Positions 1 to 8,507 of a stretch of DNA of 64,000 nucleotides are shown one piece after another. The notes beneath the pieces were generated by a model, which was given only the letters and a program-made list of their open reading frames with translations, was not told the DNA's origin and searched no databases. The DNA lies in NCBI GenBank assembly GCA_007858575.1, contig CP042279.1, forward strand, positions 4,590,501 to 4,654,500, given 5' to 3'. Position numbers and translations under genes: made by a program. How positions within the stretch are numbered: the stretch's first letter is position 1; every line of letters starts with the position of its first letter. Source of the DNA: Streptomyces sp. WAC08241 (GTDB lineage Bacteria; Actinomycetota; Actinomycetes; Streptomycetales; Streptomycetaceae).

Positions 1-614
1 TCGGCCGGGTCGAGGGCTTCCCGGTCGGCGTGGTCGCCAACCAGCCGATGCAGTTCGCCGGCTGCCTGGACATCGACGCCTCCGAGAAGGCCGCGCGCTT
101 CGTGCGCACCTGCGACGCCTTCAACATCCCGGTCCTGACCTTCGTGGACGTGCCGGGCTTCCTGCCGGGCGTGGACCAGGAGTACGGCGGCATCATCCGG
201 CGCGGCGCGAAGCTGATCTACGCGTACGCGGAGGCCACGGTCCCGCTGATCACGGTCATCACCCGCAAGGCCTTCGGCGGCGCGTACGACGTCATGGGCT
301 CCAAGCACCTGGGCGCGGACCTGAACCTGGCGTGGCCGACGGCGCAGATCGCGGTCATGGGCGCGCAGGGCGCGGTCAACATCCCGCACCGCCGCACGAT
401 CGCCGAGGCGGAGGACGTGGAAGGCACGCGGGCGCGGCTGATCCAGGAGTACGAGGACGCCCTGCTCAACCCGTACACGGCGGCCGAGCGCGGCTACATC
501 GACGGCGTGGTCCTGCCGTCCGACACGCGCCCGCAGATCGTCAAGGGCCTGCGTCAGCTCCGTACGAAGCGGGAATCCCTGCCCCCGAAGAAGCACGGCA
601 ACATCCCGCTCTAG
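1..614 (+). CDS. pccB: Acyl-CoA carboxylase beta (carboxyltransferase) subunit, C-terminal part
   Basis: The gene enters from the left edge, in frame from base 3, and encodes about 203 residues of a biotin-dependent carboxyltransferase beta chain, which moves CO2 from carboxybiotin to propionyl- or acetyl-CoA to make (methyl)malonyl-CoA. The visible part holds the C-terminal crotonase-like domain: VDVPGFLPG followed by QEYGGIIRRGAKL, the acyl-CoA binding region KAFGGAYDVMGSK, the AVMGAQGAVNI segment and the usual ending KKHGNIPL. It reads without a frameshift. pccE follows after 29 bases and accA2, the biotin-carrying partner, lies at 2650-4401, so a complete acyl-CoA carboxylase set is nearby. 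PccB is preferred to AccB from the pccE neighbour and remembered gene order; substrate choice cannot be proved from this fragment. Confidence 0.95.
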   Translation, partial: GRVEGFPVGVVANQPMQFAGCLDIDASEKAARFVRTCDAFNIPVLTFVDVPGFLPGVDQEYGGIIRRGAKLIYAYAEATVPLITVITRKAFGGAYDVMGSKHLGADLNLAWPTAQIAVMGAQGAVNIPHRRTIAEAEDVEGTRARLIQEYEDALLNPYTAAERGYIDGVVLPSDTRPQIVKGLRQLRTKRESLPPKKHGNIPL

Positions 615-643
615 CAGCCCCTCCGGACCTCCAAGGAGCCGAC

Positions 644-854
644 ATGATCAAGGTCGTACGAGGAAACCCGACGCCGGAGGAGTTGGCCGCCGCACTGGCG
701 GTGGTCCAGGCCCGGGCCGCGGCCACGGCGGCGGCGTCCGCCGAGGGCGGCGGCCTGGCGGTGCCGGAGGGGTGGTCGGACCCTCCCGCATCGCACGGCC
801 GTGCGGCAGCGCCCGGGTCCGCGGGCCTGGGCGCGGTCGTACTGGCCCGTCTAA
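644..854 (+). CDS. pccE: Acyl-CoA carboxylase epsilon subunit, frameshifted
   Basis: A small basic protein of about 70 residues starting MIKVVRGNPTPEELAAALAV, the hallmark of actinomycete acyl-CoA carboxylase epsilon chains. These bind the beta subunit and stimulate the complex. The first frame runs to WSDP near 780. The characteristic Arg/Trp-rich tail, ending RAWARSYWPV and TAA at 852-854, lies in another frame, so two bases appear to be missing between about 780 and 803. The start follows pccB by 29 bases, with GGAG upstream, which fits a pccB-pccE transcript. The terminator at 886-922 follows directly. The frameshifts are probably sequencing errors. Confidence 0.85.
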
Positions 855-885
855 AGGTCGTACGGGCCCGTCGGACGTCGGGGCC

Positions 886-922
886 GGAGGGCCGGACCCC
901 TTGTGCGGGGGTCCGGCCCTCC
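886..922 (+). terminator. Intrinsic-type hairpin after pccE
   Basis: A perfect 15-bp inverted repeat (arms 886-900 and 908-922) with a 7-base loop lies 31 bases after the pccE stop. It has no U-tract, which is usual for Streptomyces GC-rich terminators. Confidence 0.75.
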
Positions 923-1003
923 GCGCGTGTGTCCGGGGACACCCGGCCGGTTGAGTATCCGTACTCAGGCGCCGCGGCCCTCCCCGGCCGCAGGATCGGA
1001 GGC

Positions 1004-1132
1004 ATGCTGTGGTCCGACCCGGAGAACGAGCCGCCCAAGTTCATGCGCGAGATGCAGACGATGCTCCGCCGCGCGGGCGTGCTCCTCGCGCTCGCGATGG
1101 TGGTGGCGATGTTCGCGGTCGGCGTGCGCTGA
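1004..1132 (+). CDS. Tiny single-pass membrane protein (MmpB-like)
   Basis: A 42-residue protein beginning MLWSDPENEPPKFMREMQ. A charged amphipathic N-terminal half is followed by one hydrophobic helix (about residues 26-40, VLLALAMVVAMFAVGV) and a terminal Arg. The start is supported by GGATCGGAGG just upstream. The gene lies between pccE and maf. I recall this short family as conserved at this place in Streptomyces and labelled in databases as morphogenic membrane protein MmpB; that name is from memory and could not be checked. The size, charge pattern and single TM suggest a membrane-inserted regulatory peptide, not an enzyme. Confidence 0.7.
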   Translation: MLWSDPENEPPKFMREMQTMLRRAGVLLALAMVVAMFAVGVR

Positions 1133-1229
1133 CCCCGCGCGCGTGTCTCCGGCGGTCCGGGCCGGTGCACGCGCGCGTACCCCGGCCGTCCGGTGGGTCC
1201 GGGTCCTCCGCACTGGCTACGCTGCCCCC

Positions 1230-1834
1230 ATGACTGCTGATCCGCGCCGTGTCGTGCTCGCCTCCGCCTCCCCCGCCCGGCTCGGTCTGCTGCGGCAGGC
1301 CGGAATCACCCCCGAGGTGATCGTGAGCGGCGTCGACGAGGACAAGGTCCACGCCCCGACCCCGGCCGAGCTCGCGCTCGTCCTCGCGGAGGCGAAGGCC
1401 GCCCATGTGGCCGCCCGGCCCGAGGTGTTCGGCGCGCTGGTCATCGGCTGCGACTCGGTCCTGGAGCTGGACGGGAAGGCGTTGGGCAAGCCGGCCGACG
1501 CCGAGGAGGCCGTCGCCCGCTGGAAGGCGATGCGGGTAGGGTGGGCGTCCTCCAGACGGGCCACTGCGTGTACGACACGGCCGCCAAGCGCTACGAGTCG
1601 GCGACCGCCTCCACCGTGGTCCGCTTCGGCGAGCCGACGGACGAGGAGGTGGCGGCGTACGTGGCGAGCGGCGAACCGCTGCACGTGGCGGGCGCGTTCA
1701 CCCTGGACGGGCGCTCGGCGCCGTTCATCGACGGCATCGACGGCGACCCGGGCAACGTGATCGGCCTGTCCCTGCCGCTGCTGCGCCGGCTGCTGCGCAA
1801 GTTGGACGTGGAGATCACGGACCTCTGGACCTGA
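1230..1834 (+). CDS. maf: Maf-like nucleotide pyrophosphatase, frameshifted
   Basis: About 201 residues. Maf/Ham1-fold enzymes hydrolyse dTTP, UTP or modified NTPs to NMP and PPi (house-cleaning; septum-inhibitor family). The N-terminus RRVVLASASPARLGLLRQAG contains the diagnostic LASxSPxR nucleotide-binding motif. IGCDSVLELDGKALGKP carries the catalytic Asp, and the C-terminal half holds VAGAFTLDGRSAPFIDGIDGDPGNVIGLSLP. One G seems to be missing near 1535 (ATGCGGG before TAGGG), moving the second half to another frame. A hairpin follows the stop at 1838-1863. Function is assigned from family motifs; the exact nucleotide substrate is not predictable. Confidence 0.92.
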
Positions 1835-1837
1835 GCC

Positions 1838-1863
1838 CCGGTCCCGCCCTACGCGGGGACCGG
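1838..1863. terminator. Probable bidirectional terminator between convergent genes
   Basis: A CCGGTCCCGC...GCGGGGACCGG stem with one bulged base lies between the ends of maf (+) and the membrane protein gene (-), overlapping the latter's stop codon. Confidence 0.5.
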
Positions 1864-2288
1864 CGCCTTCTCCGCGACCGGCCGCCCGGCCCCCTTCCCG
1901 TACGCCACCAGGGTGAGGACGATCAGGCCGAGCACCACCATCAGGAAGGCGAAGGCCCGCCAGCCGAGGAGGCCGACGGCGACCGCGCCGAGGACGCCGT
2001 GCACGACCGCGCAGCCGACGAGCAGGCCCCGGCCGAGGCGGCCGGCCGGCGGTCGCGGAGGCCCGCGAGGAGGGCGACGAGGGCGCAGAGGAGGAGGGCC
2101 GCCCCGGAGACGTAGCCGAGGATCCGGGTGCCGGTGGCCATCGCGTCGGGGTCCATGCCGTCGAGGGACATCGACTGCGCCTCCAGGAAGCGCGCCATGA
2201 CGGCGTTGAGGGCGACGATGCCGGGCGCTTCGAGGAGGAGCACCAGCGCGGTCACGAGAGCTATCGGTCTGCGGGCCACGTCGGCCAC
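1849..2288 (-). CDS. Small integral membrane protein of unknown function, frameshifted
   Basis: About 146 residues with four predicted TM helices: PIALVTALVLLLEAPGIVAL, ILGYVSGAALLLCALVALLAG, LLVGCAVVHGVLGAVAVGLLG and AFLMVVLGLIVLTLVAYGK, then a short Ala/Pro tail. The start is GTG (VADVARRPIAL). The reading frame changes at about 2045, consistent with one lost base. No catalytic motif is visible. Its control region holds two copies of a TACYGGCCRGTA-like palindrome (2304-2346), the nearer one 15 bases from the start, so it is probably repressed by a dedicated regulator. It lies tail-to-tail with maf and head-to-head with accA2. Confidence 0.75.
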
Positions 2289-2303
2289 CCCTGGATTCGC
2301 CTG

Positions 2304-2346
2304 TTACCGGCAGTACGATCGACAGCGGAAGGCTACTGGCCGGTAA
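2304..2346. promoter_or_regulatory. Paired palindromic operator candidate in the 361-bp gap before accA2
   Basis: TTACCGGCAGTA (2304-2315) and TACTGGCCGGTAA (2334-2346) are inverted copies of one 12-bp near-palindrome, TACYGGCCRGTA. The first lacks one base, possibly another indel. They face the membrane protein gene on the - strand. The rest of the gap (2347-2649) shows only the AAGGAGGGA ribosome site of accA2 and a possible -10 (TAAACT near 2608). Confidence 0.5.
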
Positions 2347-2649
2347 AACCCCGGACAAGAGTTCGTGCACGGCCGGACACGACGGAGCGTCGGGCAAAGA
2401 ATCGCCGGGCCGTTCGTAGGGACCCGACAAAGAAACCCGAACGGCGACTGGCCGCGTGAACAGAGACCTGCGCCACACCTCGGAGCTACTGTGCCGTAAA
2501 GGAACCCTGCGTACCGTGGTGCGACAAGGGAATTCACGATCCGAGCAGGCCCGGGGTCACCTCCGTGTGGGAAAGCTCACCACTGGGGACGGGTCGAAAG
2601 GCCGTGTCGGCAGTCCCTAAACTCAGCTTGTTTCAAGGAGGGAGCCATC

Positions 2650-4401
2650 GTGCGCAAGGTGCTCATCGCCAACCGTGGCGAAATCGCTGTCCGTGTGGCC
2701 CGGGCGTGCCGGGACGCGGGTATCGGCAGCGTGGCCGTGTACGCCGAGCCGGACCGGGACGCGCTGCACGTCCGTGCGGCCGACGAGGCGTTCGCCCTGG
2801 GCGGTGACACTCCGGCCACCAGCTACCTGGACATCGCCAAGGTCCTCCAGGCCGCGAAGGACTCGGGTGCGGACGCGGTCCACCCGGGTTACGGCTTCCT
2901 CTCGGAGAACGCCGAGTTCGCGCAGGCGGTTCTGGACGCGGGTCTGATCTGGATCGGTCCGCCGCCGCAGGCGATCCGGGACCTGGGTGACAAGGTGGCG
3001 GCCCGTCACATCGCCCAGCGCGCCGGCGCCCCCTGGTCGCGGGTACGCCCGATCCGGTCTCGGGTGCGGAGGAGGTCGTGGCCTTCGCCAAGGAGCACGG
3101 TCTGCCGATCGCGATCAAGGCCGCCTTCGGCGGCGGTGGCCGTGGTCTGAAGGTCGCCCGGACGCTGGAGGAGGTTCCCGAGTTGTACGACTCCGCCGTC
3201 CGTGAGGCGGTGGTGGCCTTCGGCCGGGGTGAGTGCTTCGTGGAGCGCTACCTGGACAAGCCCCGGCACGTGGAGACGCAGTGCCTGGCCGACACCCACG
3301 GCAACGTGGTCGTGGTCTCCACCCGCGACTGCTCGCTCCAGCGCCGCCACCAGAAGCTGGTGGAGGAGGCCCCGGCCCCTTCCTGTCGCAGGAGCAGAAC
3401 GAGCAGCTCTACACCGCCTCGAAGGCGATCTTGAAGGAGGCCGGCTACGTCGGCGCCGGCACGGTGGAGTTCCTCGTCGGCGTGGACGGCACGATCTCCT
3501 TCCTGGAGGTCAACACCGCCTCCAGGTCGAACACCCGGTGACCGAGGAGGTCACCGGCATCGACCTGGTCCGCGAGATGTTCCGCATCGCCGACGGCGAG
3601 GAACTCGGCTACGGCGACCCGGAGATCCGCGGCCACTCCTTCGAGTTCCGCATCAACGGCGAAGACCCCGGACGCAACTTCCTCCCGGCCCCCGGCACCG
3701 TCACCCGTTTCGACCCCCCACCGGTCCGGGCGTCCGCCTGGACGCGGGCGTGGAATCCGGCAGCGTCATCGGCCCGGCCTGGGACTCCCTCCTGGCCAAG
3801 CTGGTCATCACCGGCGCCACCCGCGAACAGGCTCCTCCAGCGCGCCGCCCGCGCCCTGGAGGAGTTCAAGGTCGAGGGCATGGCGACGGCGATCCCCTTC
3901 CACCGGGCGGTCGTGGTCGACCCGGCGTTCACCGCGGACCCCTTCCGGGTCCACACCCGGTGGATCGAGACGGAGTTCGTCAACGAGATCAAGCCCTTCG
4001 CCCCGGCCGGCACGGACACCGACGAGGACGAGACCGGCCGCGAGACGATCGTCGTCGAAGTCGGCGGCAAGCGCCTGGAAGTCTCCCTGCCCTCCTCCCT
4101 CGGCATGTCTCTGGCCCGCACCGGCCTGGCGGCCGGCGCCAAGCCCAAGCGCCGCGCGGCCAAGAAGTCCGGCCCCGCCGCCTCGGGCGACACCCTCGCC
4201 TCCCCGATGCAGGGCACCATCGTCAAGATCGCCGTCGAGGAAGGCCAGGAGGTCAAGGAAGGCGACCTCATCGTCGTCCTGGAAGCCATGAAGATGGAGC
4301 AGCCGCTCAACGCGCACCGCTCCGGCACCGTCAAGGGCCTCAGCGCCGCGGTCGGCGCCTCCATCACCTCCGGCGCCGCCATCTGCGAGATCAAGGACTG
4401 A
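2650..4401 (+). CDS. accA2: Acetyl/propionyl-CoA carboxylase alpha subunit (biotin carboxylase-BCCP), multiply frameshifted
   Basis: About 585 residues. The biotin carboxylase half begins VRKVLIANRGEIAVRVARAC and includes PGYGFLSENAEFA, the glycine-rich ATP loop AFGGGGRGLKV, the ERYLDKPRHVE segment and EVNTRLQVEHPVTEEV (restored across a lost C). The C-terminal biotinyl domain (SPMQGTIVKIAVEEGQEVKEGD, then EAMKMEQPL) carries the biotinylated Lys in EAMKM. It is the ATP- and biotin-dependent partner of PccB/AccB. The GTG start follows an excellent AAGGAGGGA site. Frame changes occur near 3033, 3378, 3522, 3718 and 3833, each explained by one missing base, mostly C. Five breaks in an essential gene point to sequence error, not decay. 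Confidence 0.95.
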
Positions 4402-4425
4402 CCGGCGCACCCAGTACGGTACGGA

Positions 4426-4453
4426 GGGCCCGCAGGCAGTCGCCTGCGGGCCC
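4426..4453 (+). terminator. Terminator after accA2
   Basis: A 12-bp perfect stem (GGGCCCGCAGGC, 4426-4437, with 4442-4453) and 4-base loop, 25 bases after the accA2 stop and before the TetR gene. Confidence 0.75.
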
Positions 4454-4481
4454 TTCGCCGAGGGGAGGGCCTCCGTCACCC

Positions 4482-5025
4482 ATGCGCGCCGACGCACGCC
4501 GCAACCACGAACGCCTGCTCACCGAGGCCCGCGCCGCCTTCGCCGACCGGGGCGCCGACGCGCCCCTGGAGGAGATCGCGCGCCGCGCGGGCGTGGGGAT
4601 CGGCACCCTCACCGCCACTTCCCCACCCGCGCCGACCTGTTGAACGGCGTCTTCCAGGAGGCCCTGGCGGAACTCCTCGACCGCTCGCGGGCGTTGGCGG
4701 ACGCCGAGGAGCGTGCCGGGCGCTGGTGGAGTGGCTGCGGGCCCTGGTCGCCCACGCGGGCGAGTACCGGGGTCTCGCGCACGCGCTGATGTCCGCCTCG
4801 CACGACCGGGATTCGGCGCTCTCCCGGTGCAGCGATCTGCTGCGCGCGGCGGGCGAGCGGCTGCTCGAACGGGCCCGGGAGGCGGGCCGGGTGCGGGCCG
4901 ACGTGGCGATCGGCGACCTGATGCAACTGACCAACGCGATCGCGCTCGCGACGGAACAGTCCCCGGAGGACGCGGAGTTGGCGGACCGCCTGCTCGCGCT
5001 GACGCTGCGGGGCATCACGGCCTGA
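4482..5025 (+). CDS. TetR-family transcriptional regulator, frameshifted
   Basis: About 181 residues. The N-terminus RADARRNHERLLTEARAAFADRG leads into a classical TetR helix-turn-helix, LEEIARRAGVGIGTLYRHFPTRADLL (Tyr restored at a lost T near 4612). The C-terminal ligand-binding half (EWLRALVAHAGEYRGLAHALM through LALTLRGITA) has the helical repressor pattern of short TetR proteins. A second frame change near 4716 fits one lost C. The gene starts downstream of the accA2 terminator and converges on the DeoR gene. No ligand or target can be named. Confidence 0.85.
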
Positions 5026-5103
5026 GGCACGGGGCGCGTACGGAGGGTGCGCGGGGCCCCTGGGGAGGGTCCTCGGCACACGGGACGGCCCGGGGCCGCC
5101 CCC

Positions 5104-6059
5104 TCAGCGGCGGCGTAGGTCCGCGACCCTGGCCGTGCGCTCCAGCGTCTCCGCGGGGAAGCCGCCGCCCGGGCCCCGGAACTGCCCCGCCACCATCCGG
5201 CCGCGCTGGCCCGGGAGGGCACGTCACGGCGGGCCGGGCCCCGGGGAGCTGATCGCCCCGGCGGGTCCCGAGCCGGCGCCGGTGCCCGCGACGGCGATCT
5301 GCACACCCTGGTCGGCGAGGGCCTGGAGCTCGGTGGCGGCCCGCTCGTCGTGGGCGGGGGCTCGTCGGTGACCAGACGGGTGATCACGTCCGTGGGCACC
5401 GTCTGGAACATGGTGTCGGAGCCCAGCTTGGTGTGGTCGGCGAGGACCACGACCTCGGCCGCCGCCTGGACCAGCGCCCGGTCCACGCTCGCGGAGAGCA
5501 TGTTGGAGGTGGACAGGCCGCGCTCGGCGGTCAGACCGCTCCCGGAGAGGAAGGCCCGGGAGACCCGCAGCCCCTGGAGCGACTGCTCGGCCCCGCTGCC
5601 CACGAGCGCGTAGTTGGAGCCGCGCAGGGTGCCGCCGGTCATGACGACCTCGACCCGGTTGGCGTGGGCGAGGGCCTGGGCGACGAGCAGGGAGTTGGTG
5701 ACCACGGTCAGGCCGGGCACGCGGGCGAGCCGGCGGGCCAGCTCCTGCGTGGTCGTCCCGGCGCCGACGACGATGGCCTCGCCCTCTTCGACGAGGCTCG
5801 CCGCGACGTCGGCGATGGCCGTCTTCTCCGCGGTCGCGAGATGGGATTTCTGCGGGAAGCCGGATTCTCGCGTGAATCCGCCCGGCAACACCGCACCGCC
5901 GTGGCGGCGGTCGAGGAGTCCTTCTGCCTCCAGGGCCCGTACGTCCCTCCGTACGGTCACCTCCGAGGTCTGGACGACGCGGGCGAGCTCGCGGAGCGAC
6001 ACGGCTCCGTTGGCGCGCACCATTTCGAGGATCAACTGGCGACGTTCTGCAGCGAACAC
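5104..6059 (-). CDS. DeoR/GlpR-family transcriptional regulator, frameshifted near the C-terminus
   Basis: About 317 residues. The N-terminal DeoR winged HTH is clear: RRQLILEMVRANGAVSLREL followed by TSEVTVRRDVRALEAEG. The DeoR C-terminal sugar-phosphate sensor domain has its typical VVGAGTTTQELAR, GGTLRGSNYALVG and LADHTKLG elements. Around 5361 the frame shifts into DERAATELQALADQGVQIAVAG. The protein probably ends ARVADLRRR at TGA 5104-5106 after further small indels; 5224 is the alternative earlier stop. The GTG start is at 6059. As the only DeoR-type protein in the window, it is the first candidate for the CTACGCGCGTAG nucleoside regulon, but this is inference only. Confidence 0.85.
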
Positions 6060-6246
6060 GAAACTGACAGTAACGTGGCCGCGCGATGCTTTTCAGCAGT
6101 ATGCGGCGAATTGCAGAAGTTGCGCACGGACGGGGCCCCCAAGTGGTATGGGAGGCCCCGTCATTGATCGTTCTATGCCCCGGCTTGCCGGGGTTGTCCG
6201 AGTCGGCGAACCGTTCCCGCAGGCGGGAGCCGGCCGGGCCCGGCGG

Positions 6247-7682
6247 CTAGGCGTCGCCCGCCGACTTTCGGTCTGCAACTGCCGTGCCACTTCCGCGATC
6301 GAGCCCGACAGGGAGGGGTACACGGTGAAAGCATTTGCGATCTGTTCGACGGTCAGATTGTTGTCGACCGCGATCGAGATCGGGTGGATCAGCTCGCTCG
6401 CCCGCGGGGCGACGACGCAGCCGCCGACCACGATGCCGGTGCCCGGACGGCAGAAGATCTTGACGAAGCCGTCCCGGATGCCCTGCATCTTCGCGCGCGG
6501 GTTGCGCAGCAGCGGCAGCTTGACGACCTTGGCGTCGATCTTGCCCGCGTCCACGTCGGCCTGGGTGTAGCCGACGGTGGCGATCTCGGGGTCGGTGAAG
6601 ACGTTCGACGAGACCGTCTTCAGGTCGAGCGGGGTCACCGCGTCGCCCAGGAAGTGGTACATCGCGATCCGGCCCTGCATGGCGGCGACCGAGGCGAGCG
6701 CGAAGACGCCCGTGACGTCGCCGGCCGCGTAGACGCCGGGGGCGGAGGTGCGCGAGACCCGGTCGGTCCAGATGTGCCCGGAGTCCTTGAGGCGGACGCC
6801 CGCCTCCTCCAGGCCCATGCCGGCCGAGTTCGGGATCGCGCCGACCGCCATCAGGCAGTGGGTGCCGGAGATGACCCGGCCGTCGGCGAGGGCGACCTCG
6901 ACCCGGTCGCCGACCCGCTTGGCGGACGCGGCGCGGGAGCGGGCCATGACGTTCATGCCGCGGCGCCGGAAGACGTCCTCCAGGACGGCGGCGGCGTCCG
7001 GGTCCTCGCCGGGCAGGACGCGGTCGCGGCTGGAGACCAGGGTGACCTGGGAGCCGAGCGCCTGGTAGGCGCTGGCGAACTCGGCGCCGGTGACGCCGGA
7101 GCCGACCACGATGAGCTCCTCGGGGAGCTCCTTGAGGTCGTAGACCTGGGTCCAGTTCAGGATCCGCTCGCCGTCCGGCTCGGCGTCGGGCACCTCGCGC
7201 GGGTGGCCGCCGGTCGCGATCAGCACGGCGTCCGCGGTCAGCGTCTCCTCGGTGCCGTCGGCGGCGGTCACGACCACCTGGCGGGAGCCGTCCACGGCCT
7301 GCCGGCCGGAGAGCCGGCCGCGGCCGCGCAGCACGCGGCGCCCGCGCGGGTGACGGAGGCGGTGATGTCGTGCGACTGGGCGAGCGCGAGGCGCTTCACC
7401 CGCCGGTTGACCTTGCCGAGGTCGACGCCCACGACCCGGGCGGCCTGCTCCAGGTGCGGGTGTCGTCCGCGACGATGATGCCCAGCTCCTCGTACGAGGA
7501 GTCGAAGGTGGTCATCACCTCGGCGGTGGCGATCAGGGTCTTGGAGGGACGCAGTCGGTCAGGACGGACGCGCCGCCGAGGCCGTCGGTGTCGACGACGG
7601 TCACCTCCGCGCCGAGTTGGGCGCCCACCAGGGCCGCCTCGTATCCGCCGGGTCCGCCGCCGATGATCACGATCCGGGTCAC
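6247..7682 (-). CDS. NAD(P)H-quinone oxidoreductase, pyridine nucleotide-disulfide family, frameshifted
   Basis: About 479 residues with the LpdA-like layout. The FAD Rossmann motif RIVIIGGGPGGYEAA is followed by GGASVLTDCVPSKTL, the NAD(P)H loop IVVGSGVTGAEFASAYQALGS, the second FAD motif TSAPGVYAAGDVTG and the dimerisation domain with IATVGYTQADV and FTVYPSLSGSIAEVARQL. Where true lipoamide dehydrogenases have two redox cysteines (GGxCxxxGCxPSK), here one is replaced, as in the quinone reductase branch. The GTG start at 7682 gives TRIVIIGG directly. Frame changes near 7548, 7461, 7332 and 6283 each need one base added. The ending QTRKSAGDA is restored. The gene runs toward the DeoR gene. 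Confidence 0.9.
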
Positions 7683-7733
7683 TGGGATCTACGCCTCGCG
7701 CTCTCGTTCTGCCGGGGGTCCCCGCTGGGCTGC

Positions 7734-7789
7734 AGTGCGTACGCCATTGTCCCGCACGCTTCAAGTGCGTACCCCATTGTCCCGCACGC
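7734..7789. repeat. Two 26-bp tandem repeats, 30-bp period, in a divergent promoter region
   Basis: AGTGCGTAC(G/C)CCATTGT...CGCACGC occurs at 7734-7759 and 7764-7789 with a single mismatch. Each copy has GTGCG...CGCAC half-sites. The pair lies between the divergent quinone reductase (-) and GGCT-like (+) genes. Spacing close to three helical turns suggests a tandem regulator site. Confidence 0.7.
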
Positions 7790-7882
7790 CCGGCGCCGCC
7801 ACGCGGCGGGCCTCCGAAGGGGTCCGGCGGCGCTCCGGCGAACCGGCCCGCCCCTCCGCACCCTCCCGTACCCTCGGTCCCA

Positions 7883-8315
7883 TGTCCCTCACGCCGCTTT
7901 CGCCGGCAACCTGGACGCGCGGCTGATGAGCCGCCGCGCACTGCACTCCCGCTGCGCGGGACCGGCTGGCTGAACGGCTGGCGGCTCACCTTCGGCGGGG
8001 AGCAGATGGGGTGGGAGGGAGCCCTCGCCACCATCGTGGAGGCCCCCGCTCCCAGGTCTTCGTGGCGCTGTACGACATCGCGCCGATGGACGAGGACTCC
8101 ATGGACCGCTGGGAGGGCGTCGGCCTCGACGTCTACCGGCGGATGCGGTGCGGGCGCACACCCTGGACGGCGAGGAACCCGCCTGGACGTACGTCCTCAA
8201 CGGGTACGAGGGCGGGCTCCCGTCGGCCCGCTACCTGGGCGAGGTCGCGGACGCGGCCGAGTCGGCGGGCGCGCCGCACGACTACGTGATGGAGCTGCGC
8301 AAGCGCCCCTGCTGA
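7883..8315 (+). CDS. Gamma-glutamylcyclotransferase-like (GGCT/AIG2 fold) protein, frameshifted
   Basis: About 145 residues once four lost bases (near 7892, 7954, 8047 and 8145) are restored. The N-terminus reads MSLYAAFAGNLDARLMSRR, the family's substrate-loop position (YGSNL-like), followed by GWRLTFGGEQMGWEGALATIV, VFVALYDIAPMDEDSMDRWEG with a candidate catalytic Glu, and AWTYVLNGYEGGLPSARYLGE. GGCT-fold enzymes release 5-oxoproline from gamma-glutamyl amines or glutathione-like compounds; this short bacterial branch is poorly characterised. The ATG follows the tandem repeat region. punA lies downstream but has its own operators, so it is probably a separate transcript. Confidence 0.75.
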
Positions 8316-8414
8316 GCGGTCCGCGGGGCGCCGGCCGCCCGTCGACGGACCGGTCCGCCCCGGTTTTCGTCGGAAACGACAAGACAACGATCGCATGTCC
8401 GTCAGCACCGTCAT

Positions 8415-8426
8415 CTACGCGCGTAG
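8415..8426. promoter_or_regulatory. CTACGCGCGTAG operator upstream of punA
   Basis: A perfect 12-bp palindrome 82 bases before the punA start. The same motif (9-12 of 12 matches) occurs upstream of deoC, add, deoA, the ABC transporter operon and the BMP lipoprotein gene. Confidence 0.8.
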
Positions 8427-8437
8427 GGATTCTCCGG

Positions 8438-8455
8438 CTACGCTTCTTCGCGTAG
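8438..8455. promoter_or_regulatory. Split operator: CTACGC-N6-GCGTAG upstream of punA
   Basis: The two hexamers of the nucleoside operator recur in the same inverted order but with a 6-base spacer (TTCTTC), 11 bases after the compact copy and 52 bases before the punA start. Confidence 0.6.
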
Positions 8456-8507
8456 CAAATCGTCCGGGGCCCGCCTCGGACTCCCCTCCCCGAGGCGAGA
8501 GAAGTCA

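Noticed and set aside
5026..5223. A separate small gene between the TetR and DeoR genes
   Set aside because: The segment ending ARVADLRRR reads best as the frameshifted C-terminus of the DeoR protein.
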